Shown: positions 24,519 to 31,773, counted from the stretch's first letter. The stretch: DNA of 64,000 nucleotides from Xenorhabdus griffiniae (GCF_037265215.1 NZ_CP147737.1:3194001-3258000), one strand, 5' to 3'. Notes: generated by a model not told the origin, from the sequence alone. Numbers and translations are program-made.

Positions 24519-24853
24519 TAAAATGCCTTCCCACCAGATTTGGCGCGATTTTCTCGTTTATGGTCTGCCCGATGCCTGTTGTATGCTAATTTTTCAGCAA
24601 TCGCGCCCTCAATGTCATAACCAAATGCCTCTGCGTAATCCAAAATACGAATGACAGCATCAGCCAGTTCCACCTCAGCCATAGGGCGATGAGGCAAATG
24701 ATCATCCATCAAATTTTTGCGCTCTCCCTCCATTGCCTCGCTGATTTCGGAGTGGATTAAACAGAGCAATGTTCCGCGTTCACGGGGATTATCCCACCAA
24801 CCCGCGTCGATATTTTGTTGGTGAATCTGTTGTTGTAGCTGTTTGATTTTCAT
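24518..24853 (-). CDS. MazG-like nucleotide pyrophosphohydrolase
   Basis: 111 residues from the ATG at 24853, which overlaps the upstream stop (ATGA). LIHSEISEAMEGER (metal-binding EExxE-like helix) and AEVELADAVIRILDYAEAFG (second metal helix) are the MazG/all-alpha NTP-PPase motifs. It likely hydrolyses (d)NTPs or (p)ppGpp-related nucleotides during infection. Confidence 0.75.
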   Translation of the reverse strand: MKIKQLQQQIHQQNIDAGWWDNPRERGTLLCLIHSEISEAMEGERKNLMDDHLPHRPMAEVELADAVIRILDYAEAFGYDIEGAIAEKLAYNRHRADHKRENRAKSGGKAF

Positions 24854-25266
24854 TCTTCCCCCTGTAATTTGCTCTTGTGAACCCAATAAATATCATTCAC
24901 CCTTACGTAACCAGCAGCAGCCATGCATTCTTCATACAGCGATTTGATTTTGTCATAACATGTGCGGCCATTATTTTGTAAATCAGCCTCATACAGTCGG
25001 GATAGCTCATCCCAGATAGCAACTAACGGCTGCCATTGCGGGCATTTCTCAGCTACCAGAGGTAGATATTCAGCTAATCTGGGGATCTGATTGATGAGCC
25101 TATAACAACGTCCAAAATCAGCGACATCATGTGGCATATCCCATCTGTAAACAGCACTTTCATTCAAACCTAGCGCTATGCTGACTATGGTTTTTGATGA
25201 TATTCCGGTGTCCTCTCCCAGCGCCCAGATTGCGATTTGTTTAATCTCGGTTTCAGTTAATTTCAT
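24850..25266 (-). CDS. Hypothetical phage protein
   Basis: 138 residues. MKLTETEIKQIAIWALGEDT and GISSKTIVSIALGLN resemble uncharacterised proteins of enterobacterial lambdoid phages. The C-terminal half is rich in Trp, Tyr and Leu. Spacing of 1 base from its upstream neighbour indicates the same operon. Confidence 0.65.
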   Translation of the reverse strand: MKLTETEIKQIAIWALGEDTGISSKTIVSIALGLNESAVYRWDMPHDVADFGRCYRLINQIPRLAEYLPLVAEKCPQWQPLVAIWDELSRLYEADLQNNGRTCYDKIKSLYEECMAAAGYVRVNDIYWVHKSKLQGEE

Positions 25267-25267
25267 C

Positions 25268-25477
25268 TCAATAGTCCTTATGGTGGGGTTTATTCAGCTC
25301 CAACCTTTCCAGCCGAATGAATGCATTACCGCGTGGATAACAACGCCTGATCTTTCGGTTGAAATGATGCTCATCTCTGTAAACGAAAGAGCGATTTTTG
25401 CTTCTCAGTAGGCTATAAATTTGATAGCTCTGTGGATTGTCTTCCCAGTGTTTATCTTTGTGGAAAATGGTTGTCAT
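25268..25477 (-). CDS. Hypothetical basic protein
   Basis: 69 residues, rich in His, Arg and Asn (MTTIFHKDKHWEDNPQSYQI; RKIRRCYPRGNAF). No recognised domain. It continues the replication operon downstream of P. Confidence 0.5.
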   Translation of the reverse strand: MTTIFHKDKHWEDNPQSYQIYSLLRSKNRSFVYRDEHHFNRKIRRCYPRGNAFIRLERLELNKPHHKDY

Positions 25478-25517
25478 GTAAAAATCCTTAGAAATAAATG
25501 GATTATGAGGGAATTAG

Positions 25518-26243
25518 TTATTTCCGCCATTCTCTTATCTGATATGAATAAATATCATCCTTAATGTCTTTTGCCAGCATTTTCTTAATTCGTTTGATAT
25601 TTTCCAACGCTGTGTAATGATCGGTAGGTGTGTATTTTTTCTCAATCTGAACAACGGGTTCTGGTATCTTTTCGCCTGCCTGAATCCGCTTAGCCATGAT
25701 TTTCAATTCCCGGCTACAGAGTTTTTTAACCTCCAAATCAGTTAAGTTCTGGCGTAACATTTCAGCGTGAATATTTGTTACCATCCAGTAACAGGCGTTA
25801 GATTGCCATTTGTATTCACACCAACCACGCTGAGAGCAATAATCACGGAACATCTCATAAAGCTCGTCTTCGGTTGGCAACCCAATTACCAGTGCTTCAC
25901 CCTGCTTGCACCACTGCACGAATTGACCCGGAGAAGGCCAGAACGGGGATTCACTGGCGCGCGCCTGACGCATTCCCGCCGATAACTGCTCTTTGGTACG
26001 AATACCGTTTTCAGCGAATGCAGCGATCCATTGCTGCTTAGCTAGCGCCTCATCTGACTCGTTTCGCAGATTAGTTTGCGTAGCAGCAGGAAAAACCTGT
26101 TTTAGCTGCCTGAACAGCGCATTTACTAACCGCTCAGCATTTTCATTCACCACTGGCTGATTGTTAGACTGATAGCCATCTAACAGCCGAGACAACGCCG
26201 CACCATCACGATTAGCAATTGCGTTAACCAGATTGCGATTCAT
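25518..26243 (-). CDS. Replication protein P (lambda P-like helicase loader)
   Basis: 241 residues from the ATG at 26243 overlapping the O stop (ATGA). AERLVNALFRQLKQVFPAAT, then ASESPFWPSPGQFVQWCKQG, match the lambda P family, which recruits host DnaB to the O-ori complex. The C-terminal region is helical and basic. Confidence 0.85.
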   Translation of the reverse strand: MNRNLVNAIANRDGAALSRLLDGYQSNNQPVVNENAERLVNALFRQLKQVFPAATQTNLRNESDEALAKQQWIAAFAENGIRTKEQLSAGMRQARASESPFWPSPGQFVQWCKQGEALVIGLPTEDELYEMFRDYCSQRGWCEYKWQSNACYWMVTNIHAEMLRQNLTDLEVKKLCSRELKIMAKRIQAGEKIPEPVVQIEKKYTPTDHYTALENIKRIKKMLAKDIKDDIYSYQIREWRK

Positions 26244-26968
26244 AGAAATTCCTCCCATGCCTCAGCGGTATTCCAGTTACTGGCTGACTCCGGTTTAGGG
26301 TTGGTGATTTGCTTACGGCTGAATTGCTGGCTGTTCTGGTAGTTTAATTTCTGACTGGCAGTGATAAACCAGTTCTTCGGCATCTCAGCCTGAAATTCAA
26401 TATCCAGCCGTTGCAGTTGGTTATTCAGATCGATGTGAGGGAAAATCTTTTTCCAGTTGTCATAGTCCTTTTGGTTGAGTCTTATAACTTCCCCTCTGAA
26501 CGCATGTTTATTTTTACTTTCCCCACGAGGAGCTTTAGCGACTTTCGCTATATGTTTTATAGGTTCATTGACTGGTTCAAAAGAGTGACTGGTTCTGGGT
26601 GCAGAATTTTCACTAGGGGGTGGTGCAATATTTTCACTAGGATGGTGCAATTCTTTCACTACCCCTAGTGCAGAATTTTCACTAGGGGGTGAATTTTTTG
26701 CACCATCTAAATTCAGAATATAAATGTTGGATGAGTTTCCTTTTTCATTCTTCCGGTAAACCTTTTTCACCAGACCTTGTTCACATAAAGCGTCAATATG
26801 ATTAATAACACTCCTGCGACTTATTTCACATTGATCAGCCATATGCTGATAAGATGGGAAACACTCGCCTTTATCATTGGCATTATCGGCCAGCTTAATT
26901 AAGACCAGCTTCCTTGATGGATTGCCAACCTTAACCTGCATGGCCTTAGCCATCAAAATCATGCTCAT
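26240..26968 (-). CDS. Replication initiator O-like protein
   Basis: 242 residues. N-terminal winged helix: RKLVLIKLADNANDKGECFP followed by SYQHMADQCEISRRSVINHI. The central Ser/Pro/Glu/Asn-rich stretch (residues 95-125) is encoded by the iterons. The C-terminal part (KNWFITASQKLNYQ) should bind P. It binds the origin within its own gene as in lambda. Confidence 0.82.
   Translation of the reverse strand: MSMILMAKAMQVKVGNPSRKLVLIKLADNANDKGECFPSYQHMADQCEISRRSVINHIDALCEQGLVKKVYRKNEKGNSSNIYILNLDGAKNSPPSENSALGVVKELHHPSENIAPPPSENSAPRTSHSFEPVNEPIKHIAKVAKAPRGESKNKHAFRGEVIRLNQKDYDNWKKIFPHIDLNNQLQRLDIEFQAEMPKNWFITASQKLNYQNSQQFSRKQITNPKPESASNWNTAEAWEEFL
26600..26690. other. Phage replication origin: four iterons within O
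   Basis: Four direct repeats with the core TGCANNNTTTTCACTA start at 26600, 26624, 26646 and 26669, a spacing of 22-24 bp, about two helix turns. Copies 1 and 4 are identical over TGCAGAATTTTCACTAGGGG. A CACTA-CCCC-TAGTG palindrome (26657-26670) joins copies 3 and 4. Lambda ori has the same form and position. Confidence 0.82.
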
Positions 26969-26973
26969 TTTTC

Positions 26974-27039
26974 TTATTCCTTGGTTGGGTCTTTCACCAA
27001 AGTTTTATGCACAGCGCTATCATTAAATTTATTTTTCAT
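26974..27039 (-). CDS. 21-residue peptide before O
   Basis: MKNKFNDSAVHKTLVKDPTK ending E, preceded by GAGGTAATTATAC, a good SD with suitable spacing. It ends 5 bases before the O start. It is probably a leader peptide coupled to O; no function known. Confidence 0.45.
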   Translation of the reverse strand: MKNKFNDSAVHKTLVKDPTKE

Positions 27040-27040
27040 G

Positions 27041-27165
27041 TATAATTACCTCGTTGTTGGTTGCTTTAGAGTGGGCTTGCATACCTCTTCTTCATCGAGA
27101 TACCAACACGCCAAACTGTATAAAGAGGCCTCAGTTGTTACCGCAACTGGGGTTTTTCTTTTTGT
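27041..27165 (+). ncRNA. Candidate OOP/C4-like antisense RNA between cro and O
   Basis: Seen: TATAAT (27041-27046) on the plus strand without a clear -35, and a strong terminator at 27127-27163. The stem GGCCTCAGTTG/CAACTGGGGTT has 11 pairs including three G-U only in plus-strand RNA, then TTTTTCTTTTT. Lambda OOP is antisense in the same gap. A plus-strand reading frame (26981-27205) with the Ash-like segment YQHAKLYKEASVVTATG overlaps it and could alternatively be an Ash-like protein. Confidence 0.5.
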
Positions 27166-27183
27166 CCCGCCTGTGATTTCCAT
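27046..27183 (-). CDS. 45-residue ORF in the cII position
   Basis: MEITGGTKRKTPVAVTTEAS followed by LYSLACWYLDEEEVCKPTLK. AGGA lies 9 bases before the ATG, and its TAA overlaps the SD of the next peptide. The TPVAVTTEAS segment, encoded over the hairpin, resembles TPTAPTVEAS in the leader ORF at 2874-2978, so the same structured cassette occurs twice. It shows no CII-like helix-turn-helix. Confidence 0.45.
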   Translation of the reverse strand: MEITGGTKRKTPVAVTTEASLYSLACWYLDEEEVCKPTLKQPTTR

Positions 27184-27287
27184 TAGTAAAATTCCTAATG
27201 TTTAGTTTCGTTTAATAAAAATACAGGTGCATCAACTATCCTGAGATAGATGATGGTTAATAAACACGAACTGGCATTATGATGATC

Positions 27288-27395
27288 GGCCTTTACGGGG
27301 CATAACTCCCCGATTGCCTGAGTTTTACTCGGCGCGATTTCAGTTTGCTAGGGTCACACCAGCAGCCTGTCGTGAGGGTAGATTGTTAAAGAGCG
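27288..27395 (-). ncRNA. nutR-type leader RNA (boxA plus conserved hairpins)
   Basis: Minus strand: boxA CGCTCTTTAACA (27395-27384) immediately after cro, then CACGACAGGC, CCTAGCAAACTGAAATCGCG, a hairpin CGGGG-AGTTATG-CCCCG and GTAAAGGC. Each block recurs in order in the PL leader at 29879-30008. It should load an antitermination complex onto RNA polymerase transcribing O, P and the nin-like genes. Confidence 0.75.
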
Positions 27396-27401
27396 ATGCG
27401 A

Positions 27402-27608
27402 TTATTCCGCAATGTCAGGGTAAAGAATTTCTAACGGCAGGCCAGTCGCCCTTCTAAACTCGACAATTTTTGTTCTTGGTAAATTTCCGCCACGTTTCTT
27501 TAAGTTGCTAATAGCTTGAGGAGATAAACCAACTAAATCTGCCAAGATTTTTTGCTTCCCTCCTACGGCATCAACAGCCTTTTGTAGCGGCGTTTTTAAT
27601 TGCACCAT
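27402..27608 (-). CDS. Cro-like repressor (YdaS/Cro family)
   Basis: 68 residues from the ATG at 27608 (AAGGAG, 6-base gap). Helix-turn-helix in GGKQKILADLVGLSPQAISN followed by LKKRGG. This is the YdaS/Cro-type single-domain DNA-binding protein, first gene of the PR transcript and divergent from CI. A TTG further upstream (27614) lies inside the SD and is not the start. Confidence 0.82.
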   Translation of the reverse strand: MVQLKTPLQKAVDAVGGKQKILADLVGLSPQAISNLKKRGGNLPRTKIVEFRRATGLPLEILYPDIAE

Positions 27609-27619
27609 AACCAACTCCT

Positions 27620-27667
27620 TGTGTATTTAATACACATAATGTTAATCGCAATATCCAATAAGGTCAA
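27620..27667 (-). promoter_or_regulatory. PR promoter with CI/Cro operator
   Basis: TTGACC (27667-27662), 17 bases, TAACAT (27644-27639) on the minus strand. Just downstream is a perfect 17-bp palindrome TGTGTATTTAATACACA (27620-27636), a good operator. A related AATACACA half-site occurs near PL at 29766-29773. Confidence 0.75.
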
Positions 27668-27724
27668 CGGTAAGATGATTGCCTTAGTTCACAAAATGTT
27701 TATCGTCTATTCTCGGAGGAGTAT

Positions 27725-28447
27725 ATGACGCTAAATAAAAGACTAAACTACCTGTTAAGTCAGGAAGGATTGAAACAAAAAGAATTAGCTGAACGCTTAA
27801 ATACTAGTGCTCAGACAGTTAATAATTGGCTAAAAAGAAACTCCATTAGTCGGGATGCTGCTCAAAAAATTAGTGACATTTATGGTTATTCTTTAGATTG
27901 GCTTCTTAATGGAGTAGAACCGCCAAAAATAGAAAACAGAAAGAGCCACTCCATTTCGAACATAGAAATTCCAGAGGAAAAAGACTGGGGACAAATTGAT
28001 TCTTGGGACAATAATACACAATTGGATAGCGATGGAGTCGAAGTCCCATTTTTGAAAGACATTGAATTTGCTTGCGATAATGAATGTTGCGTGAGTGTCG
28101 ATTATAGCGGCCATATAAGACTTTCTAAATCCACGCTGAGATGCGTTGGAGCTGATAGCGATGGCTCAACGACTCTCTGTTTTCCGGCGAAAGGAAATAG
28201 CATGAAACCAGTCATTCCTGATGGGGCGATTGTGGCTATAGATACAGCCAATAAGCGTATCGTAGACGGAAAGGTTTATGCAATAGAACAAGATGGATTA
28301 AAGCGATTAAAAATCCTCCATCGGAAACCGCGTGGAAAAATACTCATAAGGAGTTACAACAGAGAAGAATATGAAGATGAAATAGCTGATGAAAGTGACG
28401 TTAAGATAATAGGAAAGATGTTTTGGTATTCAGTGATTGATTGTTAA
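27725..28447 (+). CDS. CI-like repressor, HTH plus S24 peptidase
   Basis: 240 residues. N-terminal helix-turn-helix (QKELAERLNTSAQTVNNWLK, about 18-37). C-terminal LexA/S24 domain with Ser159 in GNSMKPVIPDG and Lys193 in DGLKRLKIL. Where relatives have an Ala-Gly or Cys-Gly cleavage bond, this one reads FACDNE (Ala116-Cys117-Asp118), so RecA-stimulated self-cleavage may be lost. GGAGGAG precedes the ATG. It keeps the prophage silent through the operators on both sides. Confidence 0.88.
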   Translation: MTLNKRLNYLLSQEGLKQKELAERLNTSAQTVNNWLKRNSISRDAAQKISDIYGYSLDWLLNGVEPPKIENRKSHSISNIEIPEEKDWGQIDSWDNNTQLDSDGVEVPFLKDIEFACDNECCVSVDYSGHIRLSKSTLRCVGADSDGSTTLCFPAKGNSMKPVIPDGAIVAIDTANKRIVDGKVYAIEQDGLKRLKILHRKPRGKILIRSYNREEYEDEIADESDVKIIGKMFWYSVIDC

Positions 28448-28456
28448 GGAATTGGG

Positions 28457-29602
28457 ATGGAAAATTTCAGACAGAAACTTAAGCATCACGTTGAGCATGT
28501 TAAAAATGTAGGTGAACACTGCTCTACTGAAGAGACAACCAAACAAGCATTAATATTGCCTTTTTTGGATATCCTTGGTTTTAATCCATATGATCCCCAA
28601 AAAGTTAAAGCCGAGTATGGGGCAGATTTCCCTGGTGTGAAAGTGAATGAGCGGGTTGATTATGCTCTATTTTGCCAAGGTGTACCTGTCATGTTTATAG
28701 AAGCCAAAGGATATAAAGAAAAAATAGAAAATCATTGCCCTCAATTATCGCGTTATTTTAACTCAACACCAGAGGTAACAATATCAGCAATAACTAACGG
28801 GCAGGAGTGGCGCTTTTTTACAGATTTAAAACAAAAAAATGTCATGGATCCTACTCCATTCTTACGCATTAGAATGGATGAAATCAGCGATGCCGATGCT
28901 AGCCAATTGTATAGATTTAGGCACGATAAGTTTAAGCCTGAAGCATTACGAACTCTTGCGGAAGAAAGTGTATATCTTTCCGCATTTATAAAAACTATCA
29001 GTTCAAGTTTGCGGGAAGTAGATAGCGAATTCGTCAGATACGTTGCAAGTAGATCGAATGTTGAAAGACAGTTAAATCAAAGATTTATAGAATCAATAAC
29101 ACCATTAGTGAAACAGGCTGTTGAAAAATCAGTAAGTGACATGGTTGTTTCTGGATTATCGAACAGACATATCCCAATTGATGAAGCATCCAACAGAGAG
29201 CCACTAGTAGAGCCTGCTGAACCGGATACGATCATTGATCCAGACAATCCAAATATCATTACGACAAAGAACGAACTTGCTTTGTTCGAAAAAATCAAAT
29301 CAATCATAGGTGAAGATATTGATTTGCAATATAAGGATACTGAATCTTATTTCGGAATATTATATCAAGGAAAGACAAATAGATGGATTGTCAGGTATTT
29401 CGACAAGAAGAGCAAATCGTATATTCAGACGCCAATTGAGCTAACGGATATACTCATCAATGAAGTTCGTAGAGCTGGATTAGAAGCCAATGGTTCGAGA
29501 ATTTTTATTGATACACCAGAAGATGTTCTACGTGTCACGGGCATTATTTTAGATTCATTCGAGTTTGCAAAGAACGACGAAAATTTTAGAAAAAAACCGT
29601 AG
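28457..29602 (+). CDS. HsdR_N-type nuclease-domain protein in the CI operon
   Basis: 381 residues. Residues 20-90 match the type I restriction R-subunit N-terminal nuclease domain: KQALILPFLDILGFNPYD, then ERVDYALF (Asp68) and MFIEAKGYKE (Glu82, Lys84), a PD-(D/E)xK active site. There is no helicase domain. The rest is helical then beta-rich. It starts 9 bases after ci and is therefore expressed in the lysogen, which suggests immunity against other phages; that is inference. Confidence 0.75.
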   Translation: MENFRQKLKHHVEHVKNVGEHCSTEETTKQALILPFLDILGFNPYDPQKVKAEYGADFPGVKVNERVDYALFCQGVPVMFIEAKGYKEKIENHCPQLSRYFNSTPEVTISAITNGQEWRFFTDLKQKNVMDPTPFLRIRMDEISDADASQLYRFRHDKFKPEALRTLAEESVYLSAFIKTISSSLREVDSEFVRYVASRSNVERQLNQRFIESITPLVKQAVEKSVSDMVVSGLSNRHIPIDEASNREPLVEPAEPDTIIDPDNPNIITTKNELALFEKIKSIIGEDIDLQYKDTESYFGILYQGKTNRWIVRYFDKKSKSYIQTPIELTDILINEVRRAGLEANGSRIFIDTPEDVLRVTGIILDSFEFAKNDENFRKKP

Positions 29603-29608
29603 CAAATA

Positions 29609-29645
29609 ATGTGGTTGTCCTAGGTAAAAATGACGACAACCACAT
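29609..29645 (+). terminator. Hairpin ending the ci operon
   Basis: ATGTGGTTGTC, 15-base loop, GACAACCACAT: a perfect 11-bp stem just after the nuclease-like gene. The T-tract after it is poor (AGTTATTATCC), so it may be a terminator or an mRNA 3' stabiliser. Confidence 0.6.
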
Positions 29646-29810
29646 AGTTATTATCCTCCCTTCAAATAAAAATCTCTTCTTATGCTTTCCCTTTTCGTAA
29701 AAAACGAGATTTTTATCACGTATTTATAAATTCACAAAAAATAAATCCCTTATAAATCAACATTAAATACACAAAATGAGTATTTTTATAAATATAAAGT
29801 ACACCTTTTG

Positions 29811-29839
29811 TTGACTTAATAATCCACATGGTGTTTAAT
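29811..29839 (+). promoter_or_regulatory. PL-type early promoter
   Basis: TTGACT (29811-29816), 17 bases, TTTAAT (29834-29839), 40 bases before boxA. Upstream, AATACACAAAATGAGTATT (29766-29784) resembles the PR operator palindrome. Confidence 0.7.
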
Positions 29840-29878
29840 TTAATCATCAAAGGCGCACAGCCAACGATAAGCACCAAC

Positions 29879-30008
29879 CGCTCTTTAACAACCTAACTCC
29901 CACGACAGGCAACTGACGAGCCCTAGCAAATCGAAATCGCGCCGGATAGTTACTCAGTGTATCGGGTAATCATTCAGGCAATCGGGCGAAGCAACAGCCC
30001 GTAAAGGC
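29879..30008 (+). ncRNA. nutL-type leader RNA (paired with the PR leader)
   Basis: BoxA CGCTCTTTAACA (29879-29890), then CACGACAGGC, CCTAGCAAATCGAAATCGCG, CAGGCAATCGGGC, a GAAGCAACA loop, GCCCGTAAAGGC. Compared with the PR leader, the last stem changes from CGGGG/CCCCG to CGGGC/GCCCG, so pairing is kept. The block is longer than a classic lambda nut site and may be a put-like antitermination RNA. Confidence 0.75.
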
Positions 30009-30051
30009 GTACTCGTTATGAAGCTCAGTCGTGTATTAGTTCAAAGTGCAG

Positions 30052-30095
30052 TTGGCTTTGAGGTGTGGTGAGCATCGCCATAGCATCAAAGCCAA
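30052..30095 (+). promoter_or_regulatory. Long hairpin in the leader of the N-position gene
   Basis: TTGGCTTTGA (30052-30061) pairs perfectly with TCAAAGCCAA (30086-30095); the loop has an inner GGTG/CGCC stem. It lies between boxA and the SD of the next gene, where lambda has the RNase III site that controls N translation. Confidence 0.6.
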
Positions 30096-30112
30096 TTAAC
30101 GGGAGAATATTC

Positions 30113-30355
30113 ATGAAAGACAATCTTGAATCAATTTTCGATAATTTTTTCGATGAACTCCAGAGAAAGCAGCGTGAAAATTTCTGGTCTAATCGCGAAC
30201 CCAAACAACGCATGACCAAACAGGAGCGTGACACTGTTAACGCATTAAGTAGTTTCATTACAACAGTTAACGGCGCTCCATCTAAAAAACCAGTTTCAAC
30301 CAAAACCAAGTCCCGCCGTAGATTGGAAAGCGGCGGGGTGAGTGCGAGGGTTTAA
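30113..30355 (+). CDS. N-position early protein (candidate antiterminator)
   Basis: 80 residues from the ATG at 30113 (GGGAGA upstream); an earlier in-frame start at 30065 lies inside the leader hairpin. It is basic, with Arg/Lys clusters QRKQRENFWSNREPKQRMTK and TKTKSRRRL. It is first on the PL transcript after boxA, the place of lambda N. N proteins are too diverse for a sequence-based call, so the role is inferred from context. Confidence 0.45.
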   Translation: MKDNLESIFDNFFDELQRKQRENFWSNREPKQRMTKQERDTVNALSSFITTVNGAPSKKPVSTKTKSRRRLESGGVSARV

Positions 30356-30419
30356 CACTTATGCGGCTGACTCAAATGCTAATTATATCCCATTCGATGA
30401 GTGGGCTATGAGGAGTAAG

Positions 30420-30830
30420 TTATGGGAGGGTTTTCATTATTGATTCAAGATCTCCACCCTCAAATTCAGATGACCAACCACAGGAGCCACAATGGTAAGG
30501 AAAATTAGGGAATCCACTACCGACCGCTTTAAGACAATTGGGACAATACACAGCCCTAATGTAGCCGCCAGAGGAATCTTTTCTAAAGGTCGCTCCCATG
30601 TGCTGGATAAATTGATCCTTTTCCCGATAACTCGCTACTTCCTTCTCAAGTTCGCAGTTCTTTATTTTAAGCTCGGCAAGTTCTTTCTCGGTCGCTTCAT
30701 TGGCTTTTTGAATTACTTCAATTTGCTCGTAGATGAAAGTGATTCTCTCTCTGAGTACCTCGTTCGTTTGAATAGTCGAAAGAGTACCAAGGGCATTTTT
30801 GACAGAAGAAATAAATAAACCTATATCCAT
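30420..30830 (-). CDS. Coiled-coil plus zinc-ribbon protein
   Basis: 136 residues from the ATG at 30830 (AAGGA upstream; longer start at 30905 unlikely). MDIGLFISSVKNALGTLSTI, then a coiled coil (NEATEKELAELKIKNCELEK) and a C-terminal zinc ribbon (CPNC ... CGSC). It resembles a class of uncharacterised prophage proteins of this layout. It is transcribed against the early arm, so it is probably a lysogen-expressed cargo gene. Confidence 0.65.
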   Translation of the reverse strand: MDIGLFISSVKNALGTLSTIQTNEVLRERITFIYEQIEVIQKANEATEKELAELKIKNCELEKEVASYREKDQFIQHMGATFRKDSSGGYIRAVYCPNCLKAVGSGFPNFPYHCGSCGWSSEFEGGDLESIMKTLP

Positions 30831-30899
30831 TAATTCAATCCTTCTTAGTGTTAGGGAGATTGAATAATAGCCGATTTCTTTGTGTTGGGGAATACGAAG

Positions 30900-30935
30900 A
30901 ACCACTGCCGTCTGAGGTGGTTAAATATGCAGGCG
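30900..30935 (+). repeat. Stem-loop motif, copy 2 (first copy at 17598)
   Basis: AACCAC, 11 bases, GTGGTT, then AAATATGCAGGC: the same hairpin and flank as on the minus strand at 17620-17588. It lies upstream of the 30962 gene. In both places the frame through it reads ...P(S)EVVKYAG.... Confidence 0.6.
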
Positions 30936-30961
30936 CAATAATAACTAATAGTGAGGGTGTA

Positions 30962-31204
30962 ATGACTGATTATGAATTTAATCGGATGAAATCGGATATC
31001 TCAGAAAGAATGGCAGCACTGGAATTTTTGCGGGATAAAATAGGCTGCTTTCCAGGTTACATGGATAATATTTACACAGGGAGATTATTCAAAGGCTGGC
31101 GTTTTATAAAGTCACCAGAACCGGAAAATGAAATACCCATTGCAAATGGGTTGCAGCCAGCCATTACTAAAAGAGAATTCGATTTAACCGTCGGTGGAAA
31201 TTAA
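30962..31204 (+). CDS. Hypothetical early protein
   Basis: 80 residues from MTDYEFNRMKSDISERMAAL (GAGGG before the ATG). A longer frame from 30848 runs through the repeated hairpin and gives EEPLPSEVVKYAGAI at its N-terminus. No family recognised. Confidence 0.55.
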   Translation: MTDYEFNRMKSDISERMAALEFLRDKIGCFPGYMDNIYTGRLFKGWRFIKSPEPENEIPIANGLQPAITKREFDLTVGGN

Positions 31205-31290
31205 CTAACTCCAGCTCATTTCCGAGTGGGCTGTGGTGAGTGACTCTGATATATTCATGGATTCGACAATGAATTCATGAGGGAATATGT

Positions 31291-31485
31291 GTGTTAGTAG
31301 CAGAAATGTATAGCCTTGAATGGTTCAAATTTATGTTTTTGATGTGTTGGTGGTTAACGCTTCCAGTTGGAGTGTTATCTATGTATATAGGATGCACATC
31401 TAAGAACAAAATAGTTAAATTTATATGCGTGCTAATAGCGTTAGCATTATTAGTCCCTACGATAACATTATTATGTATGGCATAA
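31291..31485 (+). CDS. Small two-helix membrane protein
   Basis: 64 residues, GTG start at 31291 with GAGGGA upstream. Two hydrophobic helices (FMFLMCWWLTLPVGVLSMYI and FICVLIALALLVPTITLLCM) separated by a short basic loop. It probably sits in the inner membrane; a superinfection-exclusion role is possible but unsupported. Confidence 0.5.
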   Translation: MLVAEMYSLEWFKFMFLMCWWLTLPVGVLSMYIGCTSKNKIVKFICVLIALALLVPTITLLCMA

Positions 31486-31505
31486 AATTTTAAATAATAA
31501 TCACC

Positions 31506-31530
31506 AGCCTCGCCAATGCGGGGCTTTTTA
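31506..31530 (+). terminator. Rho-independent terminator in the early arm
   Basis: AGCCTCGC, CAAT, GCGGGGCT, TTTTTATTA. Antitermination from the PL leader would be needed to pass it. Confidence 0.75.
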
Positions 31531-31554
31531 TTACCTGAATATAGGAAAATGATA

Positions 31555-31770
31555 ATGAGTAAAATCACACTAACAATTAAACAATTTCAGCGCATTTGTG
31601 ATTTCGTAGGAATCCCCTACGAGAAAGTAGAAGAAATAAGATTAAGCGAAGAATTTACTATTGGCACTAATTTAGCAATTCAGGATGACGGTGGTTTTTA
31701 TATAGAACAACTGGGTGTCTATTGCACTGATTACCCAGAAGACGGTGCGATGCCATTGGAGGATAGATAA
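31555..31770 (+). CDS. Hypothetical early protein
   Basis: 71 residues from MSKITLTIKQFQRICDFVGI (TAGGA upstream). Acidic, with no recognised domain. It lies directly after a terminator and 3 bases before the next gene. Confidence 0.55.
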   Translation: MSKITLTIKQFQRICDFVGIPYEKVEEIRLSEEFTIGTNLAIQDDGGFYIEQLGVYCTDYPEDGAMPLEDR

Positions 31771-31773
31771 ACA

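Noticed and set aside
26981..27205. 74-codon plus-strand Ash-like frame
   Set aside because: It overlaps the 45-residue minus-strand ORF and a terminator; kept only as an alternative in the RNA entry because the start region is poor.
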